Shown here in pieces: positions 31,451 through 43,100 of a DNA stretch of 64,000 nucleotides. Both the position numbers and the translations under genes were made by a program. This stretch comes from Tolypocladium sp. Sup5 PDA-1 (Eukaryota > Ascomycota > Sordariomycetes > Hypocreales > Ophiocordycipitaceae). Position 1 is the stretch's first letter; every line of letters starts with the position of its first letter. Below the pieces are notes generated by a model. That model had not been told where the DNA came from, did not search any database, and saw only the letters and a program-made list of their open reading frames with translations. The stretch lies in NCBI GenBank assembly GCA_000750105.3, contig JPHH03000018.1, forward strand, positions 496,001 through 560,000. The letters run 5' to 3'.

Positions 31451-34400
31451 ATATAAGAATATATTATATACCCCTTTTATAAATATATATCTATAGAGGG
31501 CGTTATAAGGGGCTCTTATATAAATTATATATAGTATTTTATATAGATAATTATATATAAGTAGTAATATTATTATAGTTATACTCTTATATCTTATAAG
31601 GATATATATTACTTAAGAGCCTTATTTATAAGGGAAAAGGTAAGCTAAGTAATTCTATAAGTTATTAAGGAATTTATAAACGTAGCTAATATCCCTTAAG
31701 TCCTATATTATTATCCTTATTTATTTAATCCTCGTTATAATTATAAAGTACTAGAGTAAGCTAGGCTAGTTAGGATAAGCTCTAGTACCTTAAGCTAGGG
31801 TAATTTATTAAGGAATACTAGGAGTATTTAAAAGACTCTTAAGTAAATAGCTAAGGTATATAATTTAAAGGTAGATTTTAACTAGTATTAATAGTCTATT
31901 ATAATTTTATTAATAAATAAGTAAGTAAAAAACCTTTTTAATTATCTTTTAATACTTACTATTATCTATTATAATATAGTTATTTCTATAGTAAAGGTAA
32001 TAGTAGTCTTATAATAATAGTTATTTATTACCCCCTAACTCTTATCTTATTATTATTAAGGGTTAGATACTTATAAAGATTTTTACTTATCCTTTTTTTT
32101 TTTACCTTCTAAGGTTTATTACTATCTATTATAGTACGCCTATTCCTATAGTAAACGCAGTAATATCCTTATAGTATTAGCTACCTCCTCCTTAATTATA
32201 AGAACTAAGCTCTAGTAGAAACCTTAGGAATAAAGCTAGTATAGCTATCTCTCTTTTAATAATAAGTAAATATACTAGAATTCGATAGCGTTATACTTAT
32301 CTTTCTTAGTTTAAGTTAGTTATAGGAGCTATATTTTTATTAACTAGCGAGGTCCTTTATAAGAAGGGGCGAGTTAATCTTTACCTCCCTAAGTCTCTTT
32401 AACGCCCTTATCTTTATTTTTATTATTATCTTCTAAGGGAAAATCGTTATCTAGCGCTATTATATAACTAGCGCTTTATAAGACTATCTTATTTAACCTT
32501 TCTTAAGCTAGGGTTATAAGTAAGTTATTAACTATAGTCCGATTACTCTCTTAGGGGGTCCTTACTAATATAGCGAGTTTATCTTATAATAGCTAATCGT
32601 TTATATTTAATAACTATTAGCTATTAAGCCCTTTAATAAACTTCTTAATATATTCCCTTATAATTATTTTATTAAGTTTAATCCTATTAAGCGTTTATAA
32701 TTTATATATATTAGAAAAAGGGGCTCGAGATATAATATAAAAGGGGCTAGTCTAGTATATCTATAGCTTTATTACTTATAAGAGATTATTTAATCTCCTT
32801 ATATTATATATTAGGATAATATCCCCTAGGTTTAAGGCGTCTTTTATAATAGTATAATAATTCTACTTATTAATCTAGTCTATAAGCTATTTATAAAAGG
32901 CTATTACTTTTATATAGGCCTTTTTAATATCTTTAACCTTATAGGCTAGTATCTATATATATATATTAAAGAGATTTATTAATAATATAACCTTATCTTA
33001 GTTAATAAGATATTATATAAGATTTTCTACTTCTAGTAGTAAAATTAGCTCTTATTTATATATTAAGTAAAAGGGGGATATTTTATATAAGTAGCGGACT
33101 ATTATATAGTTAGCGAGGACTACTTAATTAAGTAAATAAAGCTATTTCCCCTTCTACCTTTATATCGCGACTATCTTAGCTATAGAAAAGACTAAAATCT
33201 AATACCTAACCTTAACTTATAAGTTTACTTTAGGATTATATACTAAGATTAAGATAACCTTTATATTAAGGCCCTTAAGGATAGTCCTAAAGTTTAACTT
33301 TATCTTAAGCCCCTTATCTATAATAGCTTATATTATAATACTATACTTATAGATAATAGATAACGCGAACTTAATTATCGCCCTTATTAATAGCTTAGGT
33401 ATTAGTTTAACCTTAACTTACTTTATAAGGTTATAGTAAGCTTTTATTAAATAAAGGATCCTATTATTAAAGGGAATATATTAATAATTAAAGTATACCT
33501 TACTTATAGGATATCTTAGAATAATTAGTATTATAAGCTCCTATAGCCTCTAAGGGGTAAATTTCTAGTATAGCTCGTATATTATAATAATTACTAAGAT
33601 ATTATTCTATAAGGTTTATTACTAATACCTATCCCTTAAGAATTAATATATAACTTCTTGTCCTTTATAATTAAGCTAAGAGTAATAGCTTTATATTAAT
33701 TAGGTTTATTCTCTTATATTATTAACGATAAGTCCTAGTCCTTATCCCTCTTAGCTTAGGTATACTTATAATTTCTATCCTTTTATAAAGAACTTTCTAT
33801 ATCTCTTTTATAGGGCTCTATACTCTATATTATTTATATTAGATAGTTTCTATAGTATCTAGAGGTAATTAGCTATTCTTCGAGACTTATTAAAGTAAAT
33901 TCCTTTTAACTTAGTACTAGTAACTATATTAAGGTAAAAGTTAATAAACTCCTCGATATCTCCTTTAGCTACCTTATCTATTATATTAGAAGGTCCTTCT
34001 AGTATATAAGAGAGCTTATCTATTATATTATTCTTAGTCCTAGCTATATAATAGACTATAAAGTTAAAAAGGAAGATATAGCTAACCTAGCGAGTAACGA
34101 GGGCTCCTAGTATATCCTTAATAGCTCCCTTTAACTAATCTATAAGAACCTAGGTATTAGTTTTAAGAGTAAAATAAATTCTATATAAATAGCTCTATAG
34201 CCTCTATAAGGTATATAAGATAGCCTTATATTCCCTCTTTATTATATTATAGCTACTTTCTAACTTAAACTAATAGCTACTTTTAAATCTAATAGGATAC
34301 CTTTTCCCTTTAATAACTTATATAAGTATAGCTCCCTATCCCTTTAGGCTAGTATTATATATTAGAATTACCTCCTTATATCCTTCCTTAAGGTATAGGT

Positions 34401-35311
34401 AGATTAGGATTAAGGGCTCGCTAATAGCCTTTTTTAATATATCTATCGCTACTTATTATTCCTTAGCCTAGACCTAGTCTATACTCTTCTTAAGTAAGAG
34501 GGTAAGTAGCCTTATTAGTTATATAAAGTATTTAATTTAGATTTAATAATATTTAATAATCCTAAGAAAAGACCTTACTTTTATAATATCTTAGTAGCTT
34601 ATTTACTTAAGGATCTTCTTAACCTTAGATTTTATAAGGCTCTTACCGCTTATATTATAGAGATACCTTATAATCTTAGTAGCTTATTAATAAAACTATA
34701 ATTTTATAATAGAAATTATATACTTAGTAAGTTTAATATTTAAAAGAACTTTATTAAGGTTAGTAAGGTATTCTAAGATATATTTACAGACCCTTAGTAA
34801 GGTTTCCTTATTATTATATATCTCGTTAGGCCCCTTAACTACTATATTATCTAGAAAAGCTTAGTAAATATATAGAATTAAGTTAAAGAGGATATAAATT
34901 ATAACCCTTATAAACTAAGCTATTAAATTTATTCCTCCTTAAGGGAGTATATATATCTATAGTAGACCTAGGGGTATAGAAAAGGTTATAAGGTCTTAAC
35001 TTATCTAATCTAAGGGAACCTAGTTATATCTAGAGAAGAAATCTAGTAAGGATAAGATCTTATATATTAAGAAGTTATTATTAAATTTATCTATACTTAG
35101 TAAGATAAAGGTATCTTTAATTATAACTCTATTTAACTAGGTTATAGAATTAATTAGTCTAAGCCCTCTATCCTTTTTAATAACTAGAAAGTAAGGGTTA
35201 TAGTAAGGGCTATAAGATTCTTTTAATATCCCTTTATTAAGATAAGACTTTAGAAGCTTAATAACTTTTACCTCTAAGCCCTAAGGGATAGGGATATTCC
35301 TTACTTACTAT
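31450..35311 (-). mobile_element. Ty3/gypsy pol relic (third family), reverse strand, RIP-mutated
   Basis: Read on the minus strand from 35,300 downward through RIP stops, the order is: the N-terminal part of reverse transcriptase, the catalytic box with FLDN-VVKGP at about 34,800-34,865 (one Asp altered), a long RNase H region, the 'GALVTR' stretch at about 34,090-34,115, then the integrase zinc-finger region near 33.5 kb and core below it. This matches the large-polyprotein gypsy lineage common in Pezizomycotina. Protease, gag and the 5' LTR are missing at the right edge, where the sequence joins a family-A LTR. The left limit is approximate. Confidence 0.65.
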
Positions 35312-35527
35312 ACCTTATTATTAAGAGCCCTTAATAATCTATTACCTAGATTACTTAGATTATTAACCGATTATAGTACTCTAGCTTACCTAGATTACCT
35401 ACCGATCCTAATAATCCAATATCGCTATGCTACTATTAGCCCGTCGTTCCGATTATTATTCCGTGTAGCCTGCATTAGCGCCTGCACAGCCTGCCCATCC
35501 CGTGGCCCGTTAGCCTGGGTCGTAATA
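35312..35527 (-). repeat. Family-A gypsy LTR, second half of a split copy
   Basis: Collinear with 61810-62032. The outer part, about 35,400-35,527, keeps normal composition, while 35,312-35,400 is strongly RIP-mutated. With 26529-26696 it makes one complete LTR interrupted by about 8.6 kb. Confidence 0.75.
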
Positions 35528-35878
35528 CTAGTAGCCTTAATAACTACTAGTTAGCTAACATTTATTAAGTGCGTTAGCAGTCGCGTCTATTTACGCTTAT
35601 ATTTATTCTAACATACTCGTAAGTCCTGCTATCTTTCTTATTTAAGGCCCTTAGCTAATATCCTTAAAGAGAGAACCCGTTCTAGATTAGATAATAAGAG
35701 ACTCTTGATTTTGCATCTAATAAGTGACTAGAGGCTAACTGCTGCTTGCTGTATCTTAGACTAGGCTTCAAAGACATCCACCTTATATGTCTCTTCTGCG
35801 TGCCATGGTGTCCAGATGCTTTGCCCCCACCATGCGATATCGTTTGACCGCGACACTTAAGCAGTGAAGTACGCGCCT
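35528..35878. other. Left edge of the non-mutated island
   Basis: Mixed composition, partly mutated up to about 35,700. No gene supported; the minus-strand frame 35682-35903 overlaps the end of the small gene and has no recognisable content. Confidence 0.4.
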
Positions 35879-36216
35879 TTAGTCTCGAAAGAAATCGGAC
35901 CACTGGCCAGACACGGGGTCGTAGAATTGCCGTCTGTTAGGATCCCAAAGTTTGCTAGCCATGCTAGCAACAACAGCCCCGTCAAGGAGCTCATAGAACT
36001 CCTGCCGCAATTGCCACTCGTAATATCCATTTGTGGTCACGCCTTTCATCTGCATTTCAGGGGTGACCGCAGTCCAGGTTCTATACCACTTAGCAAACCC
36101 CCACCCCTTGGCTAAATAATGGAAACTTACCCCGTCTCGATGAAACTAAAGGTACATTCGACGTACTGTCCGTTCTGATACTTCAAGTGCCTAGGGCGAG
36201 GAGCGTTGGATGCCAT
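35879..36216 (-). CDS. Small two-exon protein of unknown function
   Basis: Exons 36216-36131 and 36080-35879 encode 95 aa and end in TAA. The 50-nt intron (36130-36081) has a consensus donor GTAAGT, a branch-like TGCTAAG and acceptor TATAG. Splicing joins two otherwise out-of-frame segments into one open frame. The start ATG at 36216 is in context gccATGg. The protein starts MASNAPRPRHLKYQNGQYVE, contains YYEWQLRQEFYELLDG and ends WDPNRRQFYDPVSGQWSDFF. It has no signal peptide, membrane segment or cysteine pattern. I recognise no family. It is rich in Trp, Tyr and Phe and has no RIP-type stops although it lies between two RIP blocks. The call rests on the splice model. Confidence 0.5.
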
Positions 36217-38270
36217 GGCGAATCTCCGTTCTGGCGTGGAGTTAATGCGTGTCCGAAGAAAGTTACCGTGTATGTCCCTGGCTTACTGGTAATGGCTTAA
36301 AAGCTTAAGGCTGTTTGGTTTTGGCTCGCTTCTGGGCAATCTTATCGTGCTTGTTGTCTGGAAAGGTTCAAGAGGGCGAGGTATGGACGTGCTCCTTATA
36401 TCTTCATCCCAGGGCTGGTCCAAACAGCTGATAACCGAGATAATAATAGGACGATCGGAGGGGTCTGTCCCCAAGTCTCCAATCAGAATCTCGCCCACGC
36501 CATCGCACCATTCTCCTCCTGTAGGAAGCTGTTGCCGTTGGCCTTCGATTGGCGCGCGGCAAACAGTTTGCGGTGCTCCGCCACCATTTCCCTCCCTGCC
36601 AACCCGTTAGCCGCCCATCCGCCGCCCTCTTTTAAGAAAAGTGGAAAAAGCTATTTTTCGCCCCCGAGCCTAAGCTCCAGCACCTATACGAGTAGTCCGT
36701 ACTCGCCCCCTGGCTCTCATCCCGTACCCCAGGTATGGCCGATGCAGGGCCTCGTGCAGAGCCGGTTGCGCGCTCCCTGCCAGGTTTGCCATTGTCGAGA
36801 CGCATGCGTCACAAGCGTCTTTCTTCGTTGGTGGCGGGAATCCGCCTGGTTTGGCCCCAGTGTTGCATTGGAGACGAGCCGCAGCGGGATGGACCCCAGC
36901 GACCAACGGCGGCTATTTGCCTCGCCCGACTGCCCTGACCGGCGGCCTTCTGTCTCGGCCCGTTTGGATGCTGACGACGGCGACGGAAGCGAGGGCCAGT
37001 GAAGCTGGAGGGAATTCGTGGCTGTAGCCAATCGTTGCGGCTCGGGCTCGCCGTGGCTGTGGCCTGGGGTAATTCGTACTCTTTGTCCATCTTGCACAGT
37101 CCTCTTCCTGTTTACCTAAAGGTACAACTAAGTACTTTGCTGACGCAATAGTAGAGTTAAACTCTCGGCCATTTCCGGCAATTCACTGTACTTTGATGTA
37201 ACGAAAAGTATCTTTGGTCGTTCGTCCTCCCAGTGCTGGACAACCCCGGGTAAGCGCCCAGCCCCCAGGCATAGATGGCGCAGCCTTTTCAAGTATCAAC
37301 CATCAGGCGCTCAGTTTGACCTGATCCCGCCTTTGATTGGCCAGTCAGACCTCCTCCTGGACCCAGACCAGGTCACCTATGATGGGTCGTGTCCAGTGGG
37401 TCAAGTCCAAACGCCGAGTGTCTTGGTTTGCGTCTGGTGGGTATCTGATAAGTACTCGTATGTATCTGGGGCGGGTTGTGGTGTCTAGCCACCGGCCATC
37501 GTGTCCGGCAGGTCGTGTCCGGCATGTTTCGGACTGGTTTGAAGCTCAATCGACCCCCTCCCCATGGCTGTGAACTTGGTGCGCTGCGTTCTAAGTAAGG
37601 AAGGCAGAGCACAAGCTACCGCGCATCCAGTTTGCGCCCCTGTATCCTCTTGACCTGCAGCCTGAGGCAAGCGGCTGCAGGTTGTTCTTTCCCTTCCCAA
37701 TACTGTCTAACTGGTTCTGGAGTGCAGGGCAAGTGTATAGTAGAAGCTCCATTGTCAACGGCCGACTACTGGCGCAGCTAGGCGTAAGGTGACGACACAT
37801 TGGCATACTATGGCGCCTGCCGTTGTCTGCCTCTCGTGGCTCACGTCGCCACGAGCATCCCCTGTGAATGAAGGGTACTATCCTTTCACCCTCAGCCATG
37901 CTCAGCGGTGTTATCCGCATGGTGGGGTACCTCCTGGACAACTTCTTTGTATGTCTAAATCTCCCGCCACTCCACCCACTCGATAACCATGAACCTCTCG
38001 CAGTATGCGCACTTCAAGCCGCTAGCGTCACGTCTCTGTGCTTGCGCCGAGGCCTGTGCGCCATGCATATTCCACCCATCCTTTAGAAGGCGAGGGACAC
38101 GATGGCATCAATGTTAATACCTAGCTCGGCTCGCTCTGTTAACATAACAGAGGCAGGGAAAGTGGGTATTTGTAGACAGCTAAAAAATTAAAAAATCCTC
38201 TTTTCCTCTTCGGGTAGTGTAAAATAGCTGCCAAGGAGGGGACTAACTAGGGTGACGGTTTATGCAACTG
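36217..38270. other. Non-mutated intergenic island
   Basis: Normal composition, about 2 kb. Frames such as 36532-37002 (+), 36717-37097 (-) and 37591-37941 (-) overlap on both strands and show no family or signal peptide. Short inverted motifs such as tacgagtagtccgtactcg (about 36,686-36,704) look like promoter DNA. Mutated sequence resumes at about 38,270-38,330. Confidence 0.45.
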
Positions 38271-38299
38271 TCTAGATATACCTTTTAACGCTAAACCCG

Positions 38300-39670
38300 T
38301 TTAATCGTAATATCTTAGTATCTATGCCTCTTTTAGCGGTAAGGTTATCGTAATAGCGCTATAATACTAACTTTTTCTTAAGCAGGGTAAGCTTTATAGA
38401 GGCCTCTATTTAGGACCCCTATCGACGTGATTCGCCCCGTAGCACGCGTTTTATATATATGCAAGGGAATTTAGTAGATAGCTTGCTAAACTATTACCTT
38501 TAGTATTATTATTATAATATCGCAGTAGCTACGGCTACGGTAGCTTTTATTATATTATTAGCGGCGCGCTATTAATATAGCTACCGTAGCCGTAGTCGGC
38601 AGTCTCGTAGCCTTGTTAGAAGACGTTCTAATTAATTAGCTCGATCGGCCGCTAGCAGTAGCATACGAAGATCGTGATATCGTTAATCCCGGCGGCCCTA
38701 ACGCGGCTCGTAGAAAAGTTAACGAGCTATTAGAAGGTCCTAAGTTACGGTTTATTAGTTTATTCTATATAGATTAGGATACCTTCTATAAGCTATGCTA
38801 GTAGCTTAAATAATATACTAACCTACGAGGATTACGATATTAACCGCTTAAGATAAAGGTTATAATCTTCTTAAATATCTATAGCTACGGGTAAGTATAG
38901 AGGTTAGTAGCTATTCTCTTTAGTATTAGCTAAAGTACTATATTAGTAGTATTTTATATATTATTAGATCCTATAAGGAAACTATATACTATATTCGTTC
39001 GTTAGCCGCCTAATAGTTTCGTCTCGCTAACTATCGCTAACTTACTAAAGTATTATATATTTGCCAGCTATATTAGGGCGATCGATAGTATACTAATCGT
39101 AGCTTAGATACCGAAGCTTTATTAACGGCGCTTCTATAATCGAAAGGGAAACATAACGTAGAACGTGCTTACTATAGTAACCCTAGAAGGTTAATTTACT
39201 TATATATTAGCTAGTGCTAAGGGTAGCATAAACGATTCGGTACTCTCACGTATTATAAGGAGCATGAGCTTCGAGGTGCTGCTAAACCGCTATTATCTCG
39301 GTAATTATAGGTTCCTAATCGCTAAGAGTATTCTCGTACCTTCTATTAGTCCCCGTTATTATCTCGATAACTAGAAACGGGCGCTTAATAAGCTAAGGCG
39401 GGCTACCGAGCTATTTAATCTTCGCTACGTAAGGATATAGGTAATCGTAAAGCAAATCTTTAATTAGGTAAAGAGGAAGTTTAAGATTATAAGGCGAAAC
39501 CTAGCGGAATATAATTTTAAGACTTAGATAAAGATTATATATATAGTAATATGCCTATAGAATTTTATTAGCTTAGGCGGCGACCCTAATATACTCTTTA
39601 ATAATAAATTAGATTATAAACTTAGCTAGTTAAGGGAGAGGGCTATTTATATAGAAGATAAGACTATAAA
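38300..39670 (+). pseudogene. PIF/Harbinger-like (DDE) transposase, 5' part, RIP-mutated
   Basis: The C-terminal third is clear when stops are read through. From about 39,440 to 39,580, 'KQIF--VKRKFKIIRRN' and 'YNFKT-IKI' then 'CL-NFI' correspond to the ERxFGxLKxRF...ALxxLHNFI region of PIF/Harbinger transposases. Upstream (about 39,060-39,300) are segments consistent with the AxDG..., HDS-type and YYLGDxGY regions, in less certain frames. The frame is still open when it meets the retrotransposon at 39,671 and resumes at 50,861. Ends (terminal inverted repeats) were not found; the left end should lie near 38.1-38.3 kb. Confidence 0.65.
39666..39670. repeat. Target-site duplication ATAAA (left)
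   Basis: Identical to 50861-50865, immediately outside the two outer LTRs of the gypsy composite. Confidence 0.85.
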
Positions 39671-40103
39671 TATTATAACCTAGGCTAACGGGCTATAGGA
39701 TAGGCTAGCTATGCAGGCGCTAATGCGGGCTGCATGGAATAATAGTTAGAATAATTAACTAATAAATAATAGATTAGTGCGATCTATAGGATAGATTATG
39801 CGATCTATAAGATAGATTATTAATAATCTATAAATTATTAGAAATCTATAGATTATAGCGATCTAAGGGATCGTAGTAATCCCTAAGAACGGCAGCGACC
39901 TATCGCTAGTATATAGGACCCCCTAATTTCCTTACTATAGTATAGAGACCTCGCTAGCTTTTAATAATACTCTTTAATTACAATCTATTATCTAAGATAT
40001 TCGATCTATTACTATCGTAATAAGACTAGCCTAGTACTATACCCTAACCTTACTTACTAATATAAACCTACTAGTTTATCCCTTAGGAACCTAAACTATT
40101 ATA
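39671..40103 (+). repeat. Family-A gypsy 5' LTR (433 bp)
   Basis: Begins TATTATAACC and ends ACTATTATA, the mutated forms of the TGTTACGACC...CGTCACA ends seen in the less mutated copy at 61613-62032. Homologous copies lie at 47211-47644 and 50428-50860. Confidence 0.9.
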
Positions 40104-43100
40104 TATTAAAAGCTCTTATTTAGAAGGTTATAGCATTACCCTAAGTAATATTTAATATTATCGAAATAGTATTACTAACTAAACCTAGATCGAGTACTAA
40201 CCCCTAGGGGAAGGTACTACTACCCCTTACGAAACTTATTAATAAAATAGAAATCTTAGATAATAAGTTAGATAACGATACCCTAGATATAAATAAGGAA
40301 CTCTAGGACGAAGTCTATTATCTTTAGCGATAAATTAATAACTTAGTCGCCCTTTAAGAGGAATAGACTAAGATATACTAGACCTAGGTTAACGAGCTCT
40401 ATTCCCTCGCTAATACCGCTATTAAAGGGAAGGACCCTAGAGAAGTCCTTAAGCCTAAGATACCCTAACCCTTTAATAGTATTATAGGAATACTCTAGCT
40501 ATTTATTACTTAAATATAAGTATACTTTATATACTTCCTAACCTAGTTTCGCTATAAAATAGTAAAAGTATATTTTATAGCTAGAAACCTTTCTAGCTTA
40601 GTAGCTATATAGTTTAAACTAACCCTATATAACTTCGTCGCTAACGTAGTAATAGGGGTATATAAATTAGAAACTAATAAGATCCTTAATAACTATTACG
40701 AGTTCGAGGAAGCCTTACGATAAGTATTTAGGAATATAAATAAAGAAAGGGACGCCGAGAATAAACTTAATAATCTCTGATAGAAGGGATCCGCGTTAGA
40801 TTATATAGTAACCTTCCGATAAATTATTTTAAAGATTCTATAAGAATAGACTTACTTAATAAGAGCCTTCTATTTAAGATTAAAAGAGGATATTAAGGAC
40901 GAACTCTATAAGGAAGAGCGACCTAATACCTTAGCTAAATATATTACTATAGCTATATATATCGACGATAGATAGTATAAGAGACGCGAAGAGAGGAGGT
41001 ATATAAGAAAAGGGTAGAATAGAAACCTTACCTATTACTTTAGTAACTCTTAACGAAAGTATAAAGAACCTATTATATATTATAATAACTCTAGTCTAGG
41101 ATAAATAGACTTAAATATAATATAGAAAACTAAGCTAAAGGAAGGTAAGAAATACTATAACTATAGGAAGTTTAGATACTTCGCCCGCGAATATAAATAA
41201 CCTAAGAAGATTAGATAGAAGCTAACGCTAGAAGGTAAGAGATACCTTAACGCTATTAACTAAGAACTAGTTAACTATAATAACTTAAACTAGACCACGT
41301 ACTATAATAATAACTATAATATATACCTCTTAGATAAATAAGGTAGTAGATAATTCCTTAGAGAACTAAAAGGAAGTAAAGTTATTACTATAATAAGAAG
41401 ATAAGGAGTTACTAGATTACGAGGCATAACCGATAGATAGAGGCTTAAATAATAACGAGAAGAATATATAGAATTCCTATATCTAGGAGGAGTATTTAAT
41501 AAATAAATATAATAAAATAGAAAGAAATTCTAAGAAGATATATGCTAATTATACTAGATTAAACGATAATATCGCTACTAAGAAAAAGAGTAATATAGAA
41601 TAATCGCTAAAGTAAAATAATAATTATAGTTAATAGAAAAAGAAGAAAGGCTAGAGATATTTAATAATACGAAGTAATACTCTAAGTCTAATAATAAATA
41701 GAGTATTAACGATACTAGCTTCGAAGACGAAAACTATACGCCTAGTATAACTAAGGATAGACGATTAAAAGTACTAATACTCTATTAGGAAAACGCGACC
41801 CTTAGAGCCTTACTTAAAGGGAAGGAAATATTAAATAATAATATAAAAACGAGCGCTATAACTAATATCGGTATATAAATAGAGCTAGAACCTCTTATAG
41901 AGATATAATAATCCGCTCTTATCTAATACGAACCCGTGCCTAAAGGTAGAGACTACGCTATTACTATTATCGTAACTAATATAATAAACGCGATTATAAG
42001 AGATATATACTTATAAATAAAATATAGAGATAACCCTAGGGTTATACCTAGGTATAAGTTATATATATAAATTTTATAGGCCTTATATATCTACCTAGAC
42101 TATTAAATATATTTCTAAACTAAGGTATAATATAATATATTCCCTATTAAGTAAAAGGGATATACTATTACTAACTTATATATATTAAATAACCTATATA
42201 AATAAAGGGCAACTATATAATATATATCGTATAAGGTAGTTATCCTAGAACTAAATAAAAATATACCCCTTAAATACTAAAGCGATTAGTTAATTAACGG
42301 GATATATATATTACTTACTTACTATATATATACCTTTAGGAAGGTATAGGAGTAGCACCGATATATATAATAAGGATATCCTATTACTTAATAAACTATC
42401 TATATATTAAATATATAATAGAGAAAGTTATAGGGATTGCCCCTTACTAGGATACCTAGAGTATATAAGAGAAAAAGTATAAGAATAGTATATTAATATA
42501 TAGGGAATACTAAAACCTTATAAAATATATTAATAAATAATCGACGAATAGTAGTAAGAAGGATATATTAGACCTATCTAAATAGCGCTAAAGTATTAAA
42601 AGAATAAGAGATTTCTTAATATATATTATAAAAAATTAGTATTATAACCCGAATACTATTAGAAATATATAGTTAATTATAAGAACGCTAATTATAAGAA
42701 ATATAAAGAAGACTCTAAGGAGATCTAGTATACCCTCGAGGAAATACGCTAAAATAACTTTAACTTCTAGAATATAAAAGGAAAGCTAGGATATAAGTAT
42801 TAATATAATAAACTAAAGAAGCTTATTAATAAAGAAAAATTAGACTAGGATTTAAAAAATAAGGTATACTATCTATAAAAGGGCTATAGACTAGTATATA
42901 ATAAAGAGATCTAAGGACCTTATATATAATAGAGATAAGTTATAGTAATAAAATAGTATTAGATATCTAGATTATAGGATATTATATATAAGTATTATTA
43001 AATAGTAGCGCGATAGGCAATTATATTTTACTAAGAGTTATAAATTATTACTAACTCTTATAGATATAAAAAGAAGAGCTATATACGCTCTAAAATATTA

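Larger units (their letters stand above)
16950..35400. other. RIP-mutated, AT-rich repeat block 1
   Basis: Apart from 24,688-25,305, the whole stretch shows the RIP pattern: C-to-T and G-to-A changes on both strands, CpA and TpG almost absent, TpA in excess, CpG kept. Glutamine and tryptophan codons of transposon proteins have become stops, so only short frames remain. It is composed of nested, broken transposons listed separately. Such blocks are normally heterochromatic in Pezizomycotina; that part is general knowledge. Confidence 0.9.

Noticed and set aside
36532..37002. 156-codon plus-strand frame with several Cys residues (CQVCHCRDAC), like a zinc cluster
   Set aside because: The spacing does not fit the Zn(II)2Cys6 pattern, no start context or homologous flanks are seen, and two other frames cover the same bases.
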